From Cervus elaphus (Eukaryota > Chordata > Mammalia > Artiodactyla > Cervidae), in NCBI RefSeq assembly GCF_910594005.1, contig NC_057831.1:43792001-43856000 (forward strand): a stretch of 64,000 nt of DNA. The letters are read 5' to 3'. Both the position numbers and the translations under genes were made by a program. The notes beneath the pieces are model-generated. The model worked only from the letters and a program-made list of their open reading frames with translations, searched no databases and was not told the origin of the DNA. Positions 33,001-40,539 of this stretch are shown in pieces. Numbering within the stretch: position 1 is the first letter of the stretch; each line of letters begins with the position of its first letter.

Positions 33001-33855
33001 GTTTTGGGTTGTTGTGTTTTCATTTTCATTCATTTCTATACATATTTTGATTTCTTTTTTGATTTCTTCTATGATTTGTTGGTTATTCAGAAGCGTGTTA
33101 TTTAGCCTCCAGGTGTTTGAATTTTTAACAATTTTTTTCCTGTAATTGAGATCTAATCTTACTGCACTGTGGTCAGAAAAGATGACTGGAATGATTTCAA
33201 TTTTTTTGAATTTTCCAAGACCAGATTTATGGCCCAGGATGTGATCTATTCTGGAGAAGGTTCCGTGTGCACTTGAGAAAAAGGTGAAGTTGATTGTTTT
33301 GGGGTGAAATGTCCTATAGATATCAATTAGGTCTAGCTGGTCCATTGTGTCATTTAAAGTTTGTGTTTCCTTGTTAATTTTCTGTTTAGTTGATCTATCC
33401 ATAGTTGTGAGTGGGGTATTAAAGTCTCCCACTATTATTGTGTTACTATTAATTTCCTCTTTCATACTCGTTAGTGTTTGCCGTACATATTGCGGTGCTC
33501 CTATGTTGGGTGCATATATATTTATAATTGTTATATCTTCTTCTTGGATTGATCCTTTGATCATTATGTAGTGTCCTTCTTTGTCTCTTTTCACAGCTTT
33601 TATTTGAAAGTCTATTTTATCTGATATGAGTATTGCGACTCCTGCTTTCTTTTGGTCTCCATTTGCATGAAATATTTTTTTCCAGCCCTTCACTTTTAGT
33701 CTGTATGTGTCTCTTGTTTTGAGGTGGGTCTCTTGTAGACCGCATATATGGGGGTCTTGTTTTTGTATCCATTCAGCCAATCTTTGTCTTTTGGTTGGGG
33801 CATTCAACCCATTTACATTTAAGGTAATTATTGATAGGTGTGGTCCCGTTGCCAT
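30037..33855 (-). CDS. ORF2: L1 ORF2 protein: endonuclease and reverse transcriptase
   Basis: A complete 1272-residue ORF2p, close to the usual ~1275. It nicks target DNA and reverse transcribes L1 RNA at the nick. The N-terminal AP-like endonuclease (about 1-235) keeps N13 (LNVNG), E42 (QETH), D144 and N146 (GDFN), D204 (RIDHI) and D228-H229 (SDHS). The reverse transcriptase (about 450-780) has IDAEKAFD at 598-605 with the catalytic Asp, and FADD at 699-702. A C-terminal Cys/His motif is present as C1129, C1133, H1141, C1146. The start is the ATG after the inter-ORF spacer, matching family MA-TGPHLSIITLN type starts. No frameshift or stop is seen. With no promoter of its own, expression would need an outside minus-strand transcript, and enzyme activity is untested. 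All plus-strand frames inside it are antisense shadows. Confidence 0.97.
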   Translation of the reverse strand: MATGPHLSIITLNVNGLNAPTKRQRLAEWIQKQDPHICGLQETHLKTRDTYRLKVKGWKKIFHANGDQKKAGVAILISDKIDFQIKAVKRDKEGHYIMIKGSIQEEDITIINIYAPNIGAPQYVRQTLTSMKEEINSNTIIVGDFNTPLTTMDRSTKQKINKETQTLNDTMDQLDLIDIYRTFHPKTINFTFFSSAHGTFSRIDHILGHKSGLGKFKKIEIIPVIFSDHSAVRLDLNYRKKIVKNSNTWRLNNTLLNNQQIIEEIKKEIKICIEMNENENTTTQNLWDTVKAVLRGRFIALQAYIKKQEKSQINNLTLHLKQLEKEEMKNPRVSRRKEILKIKAEINAIETKETIAKINKAKSWFFEKINKIDKPLARLIKKQREKNQINKIRNENGEITTDNTEIQRIIRDYYQQLYASKMDNLDEMDKFLEKYNFPKLNQEEIEDLNRPITSKEIETVIKNLPANKSPGLDGFTAEFYQKFREELTPTLLKLFQKIAEEGKLPNSFYEATITLIPKSDKDATKKENYRPISLMNIDAKILNKILANRIQQHIKKIIHHDQVGFIPGMQGFFNICKSINVIHHINKLKDKNHMIISIDAEKAFDKIQHSFMIKTLQKAGIEGTYLNIIKAIYDKPTASITLNGEKLKAFPLKSGTRQGCPLSPLLFNIVLEVLATAIRAEKEVKGIQIGKEEVKLSLFADDMILYIENPKDSTRKLLELINEYSKVAGYKINTQKSLAFLYTNNEKTEREIKETIPFTIATKRIKYLGVYLPKETKDLYIENYKTLMKEIKEDTNRWRNIPCSWIGRINIVKMAILPKAIYRFNAIPIKLPMVFFTELDQRISQFVWKYKKPRIAKVILRKKNGTGGINLPDFRLYYKATVIKTVWYWHKDRNIDQWNRIESPEINPQTYGHLIFDKGGKDIQWKKDNLFNKWCWENWSTTCKRMKLEHFLTPYTKINSKWIKDLNVRPETIKLLEENIGKTLSDINHSKILYDPPPRILEIKAKLNKWDLMKLKSFCTTKETISKVKRQPSDWEKIIANEATDKGLISKIYKQLLQLNSRKINDPIKKWARELNRHFSKEDIQMANKHMNRCSTSLIIREMQIKTTMRYHYTPVRMAAIQKSTSNKCWRGCGEKGTLLHCWWECKLVQPLWKTVWRFLKKLEIELPYDPAIPLLGIHTEETRSERDTCTPMFIAALFIIARTWKQPRCPSADEWIRKLWYIYTMEYYSAVKKNSFESALMRWMKLEPLIQSEVSQKDKEHYSILTHIYGI

Positions 33856-33906
33856 TTACTTTGTTGTTTTGGGTTCACGTTTATACAACCTTTCTGCATT
33901 TCCTGT

Positions 33907-34173
33907 CTAGAGAAGATCCTTTAGCATTTGTTGAAGAGCTGGTTTGGTGGTGCTGAATTCTCTCAGCTTTTGCTTATCTGTAAAGCTTTTGAGTTCTCCT
34001 TCATATCTGAATGAGATCCTTGCTGGATACAGTAATCTAGGTTGTAGGTTATTCTCTTTCATTACTTTCAGGACGTCCTGCCATTCCCTTCTGGCCTGGA
34101 GGGTTTCTATTGATAGGTCAGCTGTTATCCTTATGGGAATCCCTTTGTGTGTTATTTGTTGCAGAGTTTGCAT
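33907..34173 (-). pseudogene. ORF1: L1 ORF1 C-terminal remnant with a start codon from the target site
   Basis: ORF1p is the L1 RNA-binding trimeric chaperone. Only its C-terminal domain end survives here: 84 residues from QQITHKGIPIRI to QQMLKDLL, including the conserved RARREWQ-like stretch. The coiled coil and RRM are gone. The open frame is 88 codons because the first four (M-Q-T-L, 34173-34162) are encoded by the 16-bp target-site duplication, whose ATG happens to be in frame. It ends 51 bp before ORF2. Function is not expected, since trimerisation needs the missing coiled coil. Confidence 0.9.
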
Positions 34174-34177
34174 TCTT
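34162..34177. repeat. Target-site duplication of the L1, right copy
   Basis: It is identical to 29671-29686 over 16 bases. It supplies the in-frame ATG (minus strand 34173-34171) of the ORF1 remnant. Confidence 0.95.
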
Positions 34178-34194
34178 AAGTTCTAAACCTGCAG

Positions 34195-34260
34195 CATAAG
34201 CATGAGTGTATTTGGCATATAGTAGGCACACAATCAATGCTTGGTTAATTGTTAGTAAAG
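34195..34260 (+). repeat. L2 or MIR 3' tip
   Basis: 'gtgtatttggcatatagtag' and 'gcacacaatcaatgcttggt' match the shared MIR/L2 terminal pattern (ggcacatagtaggtgctcaataaatg). Confidence 0.55.
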
Positions 34261-35465
34261 AAGAGGGGCTGGGAAACAGTATGGCTTAACCAACAAGTTT
34301 GAGTCAAAGAGCAACTGAAGCAAGGGACATGCAGGTAAGGGAGTAGCTTTGGCCTCCTATGGGAGGCCAGGTTGTAGAGTGGGCTCTGAAACCTGCAGAG
34401 AGGGCAGAAAGCACTCAAGGCTCAGAGCAGGAAAGAACGGGGAGAATGTATCAACTGGGACAGCTGCTCTCAACAGTGATGTGCACAAAGAATTGAAAAC
34501 TGGAGGCCTTGAGACTCAACAGAAGAAAATAACAGTAGTCTACGGGGGGGATAATAATAAATCAAATGAAGAGAAAGGGCATCATAGAAAAACAAGGGGC
34601 AAGATTTGGATATGGGACTTTGTTGGAGGTTATAAACGATTCTGAGGTTCTGAAGCTTGTAATTATTATTGTCATCATTGACAGTCATGTAAATCAGGAA
34701 TGGGTGTCAGTTTGACTTGTTCTTATCATGGACAAAAGGAAGAATGAATAGAGGAGTAAGTGAATGAGTAAATGAAGTGTTTGTGAGAAGCTGAGTTTGA
34801 AGGAGTGGCAGAGCCTCCTAAGGAGAATCAGATCCCACAGAATTGTCCCTGGAGATAATCTACATCTCTTGTGCTCCCTTTTTTTTTTTTTTTTTTTTGC
34901 CCTGTTGTACCCAAGCCTCACTTTCTCCATATCCTCTTTAAAACTCTTCTTTGGTGTCATTTTAGATAATGTGGCAAGCAAACATCCAGATTTATAAATT
35001 TATAGAAGTAACTCCCAAGAAACTCTCCTGTTGTGCAGCCATATACATATATATTTGATCCAGAAGGATTTCTCATTCTCTGAGAATGGGAAGTTCTCTG
35101 ATAACAAGAGACTCAACCAATGCTCTGTTTGGTTAATGCCAGGTTTTGTAACTCTCCTTCAGAATATGTCAAATAGAGGACCCAAGGGGTTACTTTAATA
35201 ACCTAAGGAATCCATCTTACGTTGTGCCCTGGACATAAGGCATATGTGAATAGGTCAAAACAGAAGAGAAAATGGTAAAGTCACATTTCTGAATGTCTAG
35301 GCACCATCTTTGATAACCACTGCCACAGTGCCTTAGAAGCAGCCTAGATAAAATATAAAAGATGAAGCACCAACAAGAAAAAAAAAAAAAGGTAACTTGG
35401 GGTTCATCAGTCCTAAATCTCTGAGACCATTAAAAATGGAATTTCAGGAAGATCCAGAGATCCAT
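34261..35465. other. Unique sequence with possible old L2-like part, no gene seen
   Basis: About 34300-34660 has the purine-rich texture of internal L2 repeats ('ttgttggaggttataaacga', 'ttctgaggttctgaag'), too eroded to assign. A poly-T run lies at 34880-34897 and a poly-A near 35380-35391. Confidence 0.35.
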
Positions 35466-35469
35466 CCAA

Positions 35470-35940
35470 ACACTATATTTACAGTGAATAAGAATGAAGG
35501 TTTCAAAGTCAGACACATCTGAGTTTGATCTCAGCCACTTTTGTCATTGACCAAGGGTCATTCTGTGAGATGCTTCCGTTCCCTCTGCCTCAGTTTTCTC
35601 ATATGTAACATGGAGATAAAGCCTCAGGTTAGTTGTGAAGATTAAATAAGATAACGTGCGTAAACTTAGCAACTGTCTGGGGGTCCTGTAGATGGAGGAG
35701 CCAGGTGGGCTGCTGTCCATAGGGTCGCACAGAGTCGGACACAGCTGAAGTGACTGAGCATGCATGCATGCATTGGAGAAGGAAATGGCAACCCACTCCA
35801 GTGTTCTTGCCTGGAGAATCCCAGGGACAGAGGAGCCTGGTGGGCTGCCGTCTATGGGGTCGCACAGAGTCGGACACGACTGAAGCGACTTCACAGCAGC
35901 AGCAGGGGCACAGGAAACAGCTCGGTAAATGGCAGCTATG
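35470..35940 (+). repeat. MIR relic split by a BOV-A2
   Basis: Left part: 'tttgatctcagccacttttg', 'ctctgcctcagttttctcat', 'atgtaacatggagataaagc', 'gtgaagattaaataagataa'. Right part after the SINE: 'acagctcggtaaatggcagc'. Confidence 0.7.
35684..35904 (+). mobile_element. BOV-A2 SINE, 5' truncated
   Basis: The first monomer is cut ('gatggaggagccaggtgggc' onwards). The second is complete ('gaaggaaatggcaacccact' to 'gacacgactgaagcgacttc'), with a (cag)n tail. The linker carries 'catgcatgcatgcat'. Confidence 0.95.
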
Positions 35941-35951
35941 ATTTTTCTTTT

Positions 35952-36235
35952 ACATTTTTCAATTTCATTTATTTTTTAAATTTTTAATTGGAGGAGAATC
36001 CCTTTACAATGTTGTGTTGGTTTCTACTCTACAACATGAATCAGCCATGAGTGTACATGTATTCCCTCCCTCTTGAGCCCCACCCCTACCCCCATCATAC
36101 CCATCTAGGTCATCACAGAGCACCGAGCTGGGCTCCTTATGCCACACACCAGCTTTCCACTACTTATCTATTTTACACATGGTAGGGTATACATGTCAAT
36201 GCTACTCTCATTACCAGATGTACTATGTACCAAAG
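35952..36235 (-). mobile_element. L1 3' UTR fragment
   Basis: A minus-strand artiodactyl L1 end: 'tttttaattggaggagaatc', 'ctttacaatgttgtgttggt', 'tacaacatgaatcagccatg', 'catggtagggtatacatgtc'. It is older and more diverged than the 29.7-34.2 kb copy. Confidence 0.8.
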
Positions 36236-36239
36236 TGAA

Positions 36240-37270
36240 TCCAAAGAAATCTAAGTTCTGCTCCTTCAACCCCCCACTCTTCACCATCCTCAGCCAACCA
36301 CACATCTCTAGCTGCTTCAGTAACATTGCTTCAGTCATCAGAACACCATGGAGACACAAAGGGAACAAGAAAATGTGTGGAGTAGATGAGAAAAAAAATC
36401 CCCCAGTCACTGCCTCATGTTATGGCTGCTCTGGATTAAGAAGATTTGGGTCATCAGCTAACCAGTGTTGCTCAAAGCAGTGTTGAATTCTCTAACAGAG
36501 AAAGGATTAGAGGACAGAACCAGCTGTTTGAGGTATAGGAATTATATGAATCTGAACAAGCGTGATTTTAAGAGATATCCTACGAAGAAAAAAATTGCTC
36601 ATTTTTAGATGCATACTATTATTGGTTCCTGAGACTGCAGATGGGGAAGTTTCTTTGGGAGGACATGAAACACATCCCTTCTTAATACCCTCCTTAAAAA
36701 AAATTATATGGGTACTTAAAACATGTGTTTGTTAGAGGCAGTAACTTATCTGAGATAACAACCTAAGACTGATGTCTTGTGATAAAGGAGAGTTTTTTGG
36801 AGATGTTTACTCCACTTGAGTTTTCAACTTTATCTTTTGCATATGTCTATTTAGGGTTTTTAAATACGACTCTCTTCTCACTGCCACTAATCTTATTTGT
36901 GCTCTGAAATAAGTTACACTGTAGTGTGGTGGGTGCTTGAAAATATCTTTTCAACTGAGTAAAAAATTTACATAATTTACATTTTACATACATATTTAAC
37001 TCTCATGGTAAAAACATAATCTCACTCAACTGGTAAATGAGCTACTATTAACATACTTTATTAATAATATGAGAAATCCTATTTAAACTAAGAAATGGAG
37101 TCTCTGTGGAACTTGAAGTCAGTATACAGCACCTTGCAATTGTACTTTAAGGTGTATTTCACAAGATATGTCTGTATCCAAGAAACAGTCATGAAATGAG
37201 TAAATGATGCCATTATAGCATTAGTCGTAACTGCAGAAGTAACCATAGTAATTGTAATAGTAGCATTAGT
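36240..37270. other. Unique AT-rich sequence, no gene seen
   Basis: I see no exon or assignable repeat. Confidence 0.4.
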
Positions 37271-37274
37271 GATA

Positions 37275-37460
37275 GTATGGTACAATCTTATTAAATTCCT
37301 CTAAATATGTCATCTGTGTTATCACATTTAATTCTCACAACACTATGAATTTTTATCACTATCCCTTTTTACAGATGAAGATGCCAAGGTACAACACGGA
37401 AGTTAAGTATTGCCCCAGATCCTGCAGCTATTAAGTGACAGAGCTGGAACTTAAACTGAG
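37275..37460 (-). repeat. MIR relic
   Basis: 'cacatttaattctcacaaca', 'ctttttacagatgaagatgc', 'tgcagctattaagtgacaga' and 'gctggaacttaaactgag' follow reverse MIR. Confidence 0.75.
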
Positions 37461-37792
37461 AAAAACCTGAGATTTTTTTAACACTTCACTAGAACATCCT
37501 TCACTTACATGACTACATGGAAGGTGAGCTTGGATTCTAGCCCATATCTGTGTGATTCCAGAATGTACACTTTGATGATAAAACTTCAGTTGTTTTCTAA
37601 GAGGTTCCCATGTCCTTTGGGGAAATACTCTCATGAGGGACCTGTCTCATGAGTTCAGAGTATATGACCAGCCATCTTCATCCAAAAAGTAGCTATGAAT
37701 TAGGTATGGATAGTGATGGAAAATAAAACAAATGTGCATCATAAAAGTGGTTCCATAGGCCTCAGTTGAGAACTTTAGTCATTTCCAGAGTG
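37461..37792. other. Unique sequence, no gene seen
   Basis: No repeat or exon is recognised. Confidence 0.3.
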
Positions 37793-37847
37793 AAAGTGGA
37801 AGGGAAGAAAGGAAGAGAGGAGAGAGAAAGGAAAGGAAAGAGAAAAT
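37793..37847. repeat. Purine-rich (GGAA)n-like tract
   Basis: An almost uninterrupted A/G run (gaaaggaaaggaaagag type) of about 55 bases. The plus strand is purine, and it is potentially triplex-forming. Confidence 0.85.
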
Positions 37848-37849
37848 TT

Positions 37850-38125
37850 TTATTAAACAACTATTAAGTGCCAAGAAAAGTGCTAAGCATTTTATATATC
37901 AGGACTCATTACACTGAAGTCTAGAGTTCACAAAAAGAGCCATAAAAATGATCAAAAGACTGAATTATGCTAACTTACAGAAAGATGAAGAAAACTAGAT
38001 AGACTTCTTAGGAAAAGTCAGAGCTCTTCTTTTGCAGATTAGAGAACTTTAGCTGGGAGAGCTTCAGTGCCATGCCCAAGTCACACACTAAGTTAACCCT
38101 AAATCCAAGACTGGACCTGTCCGCT
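37850..38125 (-). repeat. MIR relic, broken
   Basis: 'ctattaagtgccaagaaaag', 'tgctaagcattttatatatc', then after about 100 unmatched bases 'ttgcagattagagaacttta', 'catgcccaagtcacacacta'. The middle segment may be an old insertion. Confidence 0.5.
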
Positions 38126-38390
38126 GGATTTCCCTCTGCCCCAGTCTTCATGTTTGCATCCAACTCAAAGGGGTCATCTGTGCCGTACTCTCCTGCTTCT
38201 TCTCTATTGGTGGCTTGTACCAGATCATAACTCAGCTGAGGTTTGCTGTCCCCAGGACTGATAGTGACAAAGTCATCAGGGAGACAGACACCTTGTCAGT
38301 CTGGACCAAAAGGAGTCATGGTGGGTACTGAGCTTGACTTTCTAACATACATAAAAGATTTTATTTGCTCTCACTCTTTCTTTGGGGAGA
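38126..38390. other. Unique sequence, no gene seen
   Basis: No repeat or exon is recognised. Confidence 0.3.
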
Positions 38391-38394
38391 AGAA

Positions 38395-38520
38395 GACAGC
38401 TATTATGAGTGGCATATTTATATTCCCATTTTATAGATGAAAAAATTGAGTTTCAAAGAAGTGAATAAATTTTCCTAAGATTGTTAAGCTAGAAAGTGAC
38501 AAACTTAGAGCTTAGCTATA
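38395..38520 (-). repeat. MIR relic
   Basis: 'ttcccattttatagatgaaa', 'attgagtttcaaagaagtga', 'ttaagctagaaagtgacaaa' follow reverse MIR. Confidence 0.65.
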
Positions 38521-38970
38521 GGATTGCTAAACAAAAGTTTCACCAGTGGCAATGAAATACCATATGTTTATGTCCATGTCTTTCACCTTGGACCTAAGAT
38601 AAAACCCTCCGGGCTACCAATTTTTATTTATAAATGCATATTCTTCTTAGGCTAACAGAAAATAGCCATTCTCCTTCCAACTCTGGGAGGAGTCACCAGG
38701 TTGGTTCTTACCCTCCCAGTTAGGAAAAGTATCATGGCATAGAAAATAAATTTCCCCCTTGTGGTTTAGCTTAGTTTTCCTTAGCATAATAAAAGAAGAA
38801 TGTCTTCTTTGTGCTCAGATGCAATGTGCAGAGTTCTGTTTCCCTGAGAAAGTATATGACAACTTTAACCATTAACTAGAAAAAGATAAGCCCTCAATTC
38901 TTTGCTGATTTGCTGTCAATATAGCCAGTAAAGGGAACCTTACAGAACAGGGACCTTATTTTTCTTAGAA
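38521..38970. other. Unique sequence, no gene seen
   Basis: No repeat or exon is recognised. Confidence 0.3.
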
Positions 38971-38974
38971 AGAC

Positions 38975-39282
38975 TCTAGAGGCAGCTAGACTCGAGTTAA
39001 CCAGTTCTGTAGCCTTGAACGATTTGTTTTGACATCTCCAAGCCTCAATTTCCTGATATTTTTTTCTTTATTGAAGTATAATTGACCAATAAATTCATAA
39101 GATATTTAAAGTGTACCATGAGATGATTTTACATACACTAACATTATGAAAGGATCCTCTCCCACATCACCTCACATATTTACCTTTTTTTGTGAGAATA
39201 TATAAATTCAATTTTCTGATCTTTAAGAGGAAAATAATACTGCCTACTGCACAGGGTGGTTGGGAGGCATATAAAACACTTA
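38975..39282 (+). repeat. MIR relic split by an L1 fragment
   Basis: Left part: 'ctagactcgagttaaccagt', 'tctgtagccttgaacgattt', 'ccaagcctcaatttcctgat'. Right part: 'ttaagaggaaaataatactg', 'acagggtggttgggaggcat'. The two halves join across 39058-39207. Confidence 0.7.
39058..39207 (-). mobile_element. Old L1 3' fragment nested in MIR
   Basis: 'tctttattgaagtataattg', 'aagtgtaccatgagatgatt', 'atttacctttttttgtgaga' are reverse L1M 3' sequence. Direct repeats of 13 bp with one mismatch (tcaatttcctgat at 39045-39057, tcaattttctgat at 39208-39220) mark the insertion. Confidence 0.7.
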
Positions 39283-39471
39283 GGATGCCACCTTGTAAAA
39301 AATCTGCCTGCACTGCAGGAGACACAAGAGGTACAGGTTCAATGCCTGGGTCAGGAAGATCCCCTGGAGAAGGAAATGGTAACCTACTCCAGCACTCCTG
39401 CCTGAAAAATCCCATGGACAGAGGCACATGGGGTCGCAAAGAGTCAGACAGGACTGAGCAACTAAGCATGC
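39283..39471 (+). mobile_element. Bov-tA SINE, tail hit by a second SINE
   Basis: A plus copy with a diverged head ('ggatgccaccttgtaaaaaa'), 'caggttcaatgcctgggtca' and 'tcgcaaagagtcagacagga'. Its tail gagcaactaagcatgc (39456-39471) is duplicated at 39692-39707 by the next insertion. Confidence 0.9.
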
Positions 39472-39691
39472 ATGCTAAGTCGCTTCAGTTGTACTGGACT
39501 CTTTGAAGTCCTATGGACTGTAGCCTGTCAGGCTTCCTCTGACCATGGGATTCTCCAGACAAGAATACTGGAGTGGGTTTCCATGCCCTTCTCCAGGACA
39601 TCTTCCTGACCCAGGAATCAAACATGTGTCCCCTGCGGCTCCTGTATTGCAGGCAGATTTTTTACCTCTTTCACCACAGGGGAAGCCTGGG
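39472..39691 (-). mobile_element. Bov-tA SINE inserted in the tail of its neighbour
   Basis: A minus copy: 'gctaagtcgcttcagttgta', 'gacaagaatactggagtggg', head 'ctttcaccacaggggaagcc'. The flanking 16-mers 39456-39471 and 39692-39707 differ at two positions and lie in the first SINE's tail. The pair is therefore tail-to-tail, with the palindrome agcatgcatgct at the junction. Confidence 0.9.
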
Positions 39692-39707
39692 GAGCGACTA
39701 AGCATAC

Positions 39708-40400
39708 ACTATCAAAAAGGCAGAAAATAATAAGTATTGGCCAGGGTGTGGAAAATGGGAACCCTTGTGCCCTGTTGGTGAAAATGTGAAATGGTGCCAC
39801 TGCTGTGGAAAACTGTATGGAGCATCGTCAAAAAGTTTAGAATAGAACTACCAAATGATCCAGTAATTCTACATCTGAGTATACACCCAAAAGAACTGAA
39901 AGCAAGACCTCAAAGGGATATTTTATATTCAAGTTCATAACAGTATTATTCACAACAGCCAAAAAGTGCAAGCAACTATACTGTCTATCAACGGATGAAA
40001 AATTAAGCCAAATGTGGTATATTGTGGTATATTCCAATGTGGTACAGTGGAATCGTATGTAGTCTTAAAAAGAAAGTCTGACACATGCTACAATATGCAT
40101 GAACCTAGAAGACATTATGCTAAATGAAAAAAGCCAGTCACAAAAAGATAAATACTGTATGATTCCACTTACATGAGATATCAATACCTAGAAAAGTCAA
40201 ATTCATAGAAAGTAGAATGGTGGTTACCAGGAGCTAGAGGAAAGGAGAATGGGCAATCATCGTTTGATAGACATAGAGTCTCAGTTTTGCAAGCTGAAGA
40301 GAGTTCTGGATATTGATGCTGGTGATGGTTGGACAACAACATGAATGTACTTAATACCATTTATAATACACTTAAAAATGATAAAGATAGTTTAAAAAAA
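39708..40400 (+). mobile_element. Old L1 3' UTR (L1M type)
   Basis: Long ordered match: 'ttggccagggtgtggaaaat', 'gtgccctgttggtgaaaatg', 'aatgatccagtaattctaca', 'acaacagccaaaaagtgcaa', 'cttacatgagatatcaatac', 'ggtggttaccaggagctaga', ending in an A-run at about 40391-40402. The antisense 66-codon frame is a shadow. Confidence 0.85.
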
Positions 40401-40477
40401 AAAAGCCATGGGGATAGCCAGCTTAGAGGATGGGAAGCAATGACACAAAATTAAAATGCCTACAATGAAAAAAGAAA

Positions 40478-40530
40478 AAGTACTTAGCATAGGACTGGCC
40501 CATTGCAATTGTTCAATGATGGCTGAAGTG
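40478..40530 (+). repeat. Possible MIR 3' tip
   Basis: 'aaagtacttagcataggact' and 'ggcccattgcaattgttcaa' resemble the MIR terminus. Confidence 0.4.
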
Positions 40531-40539
40531 CTAGTAAAG

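Larger units (their letters stand above)
29687..34161 (-). mobile_element. L1 retrotransposon (L1-BT type), 5' truncated, ORF2 intact
   Basis: A 4475-bp minus-strand LINE-1. In sense order it holds: the last 84 codons of ORF1 (34161-33907), a 51-bp spacer, complete ORF2 (33855-30037), a 3' UTR of about 330 bp, an AATAAA signal (plus-strand 29704-29709), and an A-tail (plus-strand T-run 29687-29697). Perfect 16-bp duplications flank it. Full-length ruminant L1s are about 8 kb, so the promoter, 5' UTR and most of ORF1 are missing. The perfect duplications and open ORF2 point to a young insertion. It interrupts a MIR. Confidence 0.97.

Noticed and set aside
30179..33910. Many plus-strand open frames of 60-114 codons
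   Set aside because: They lie antisense to L1 ORF2 and have the hydrophobic Phe/Leu/Ser-rich composition expected of an A-rich gene read backwards.
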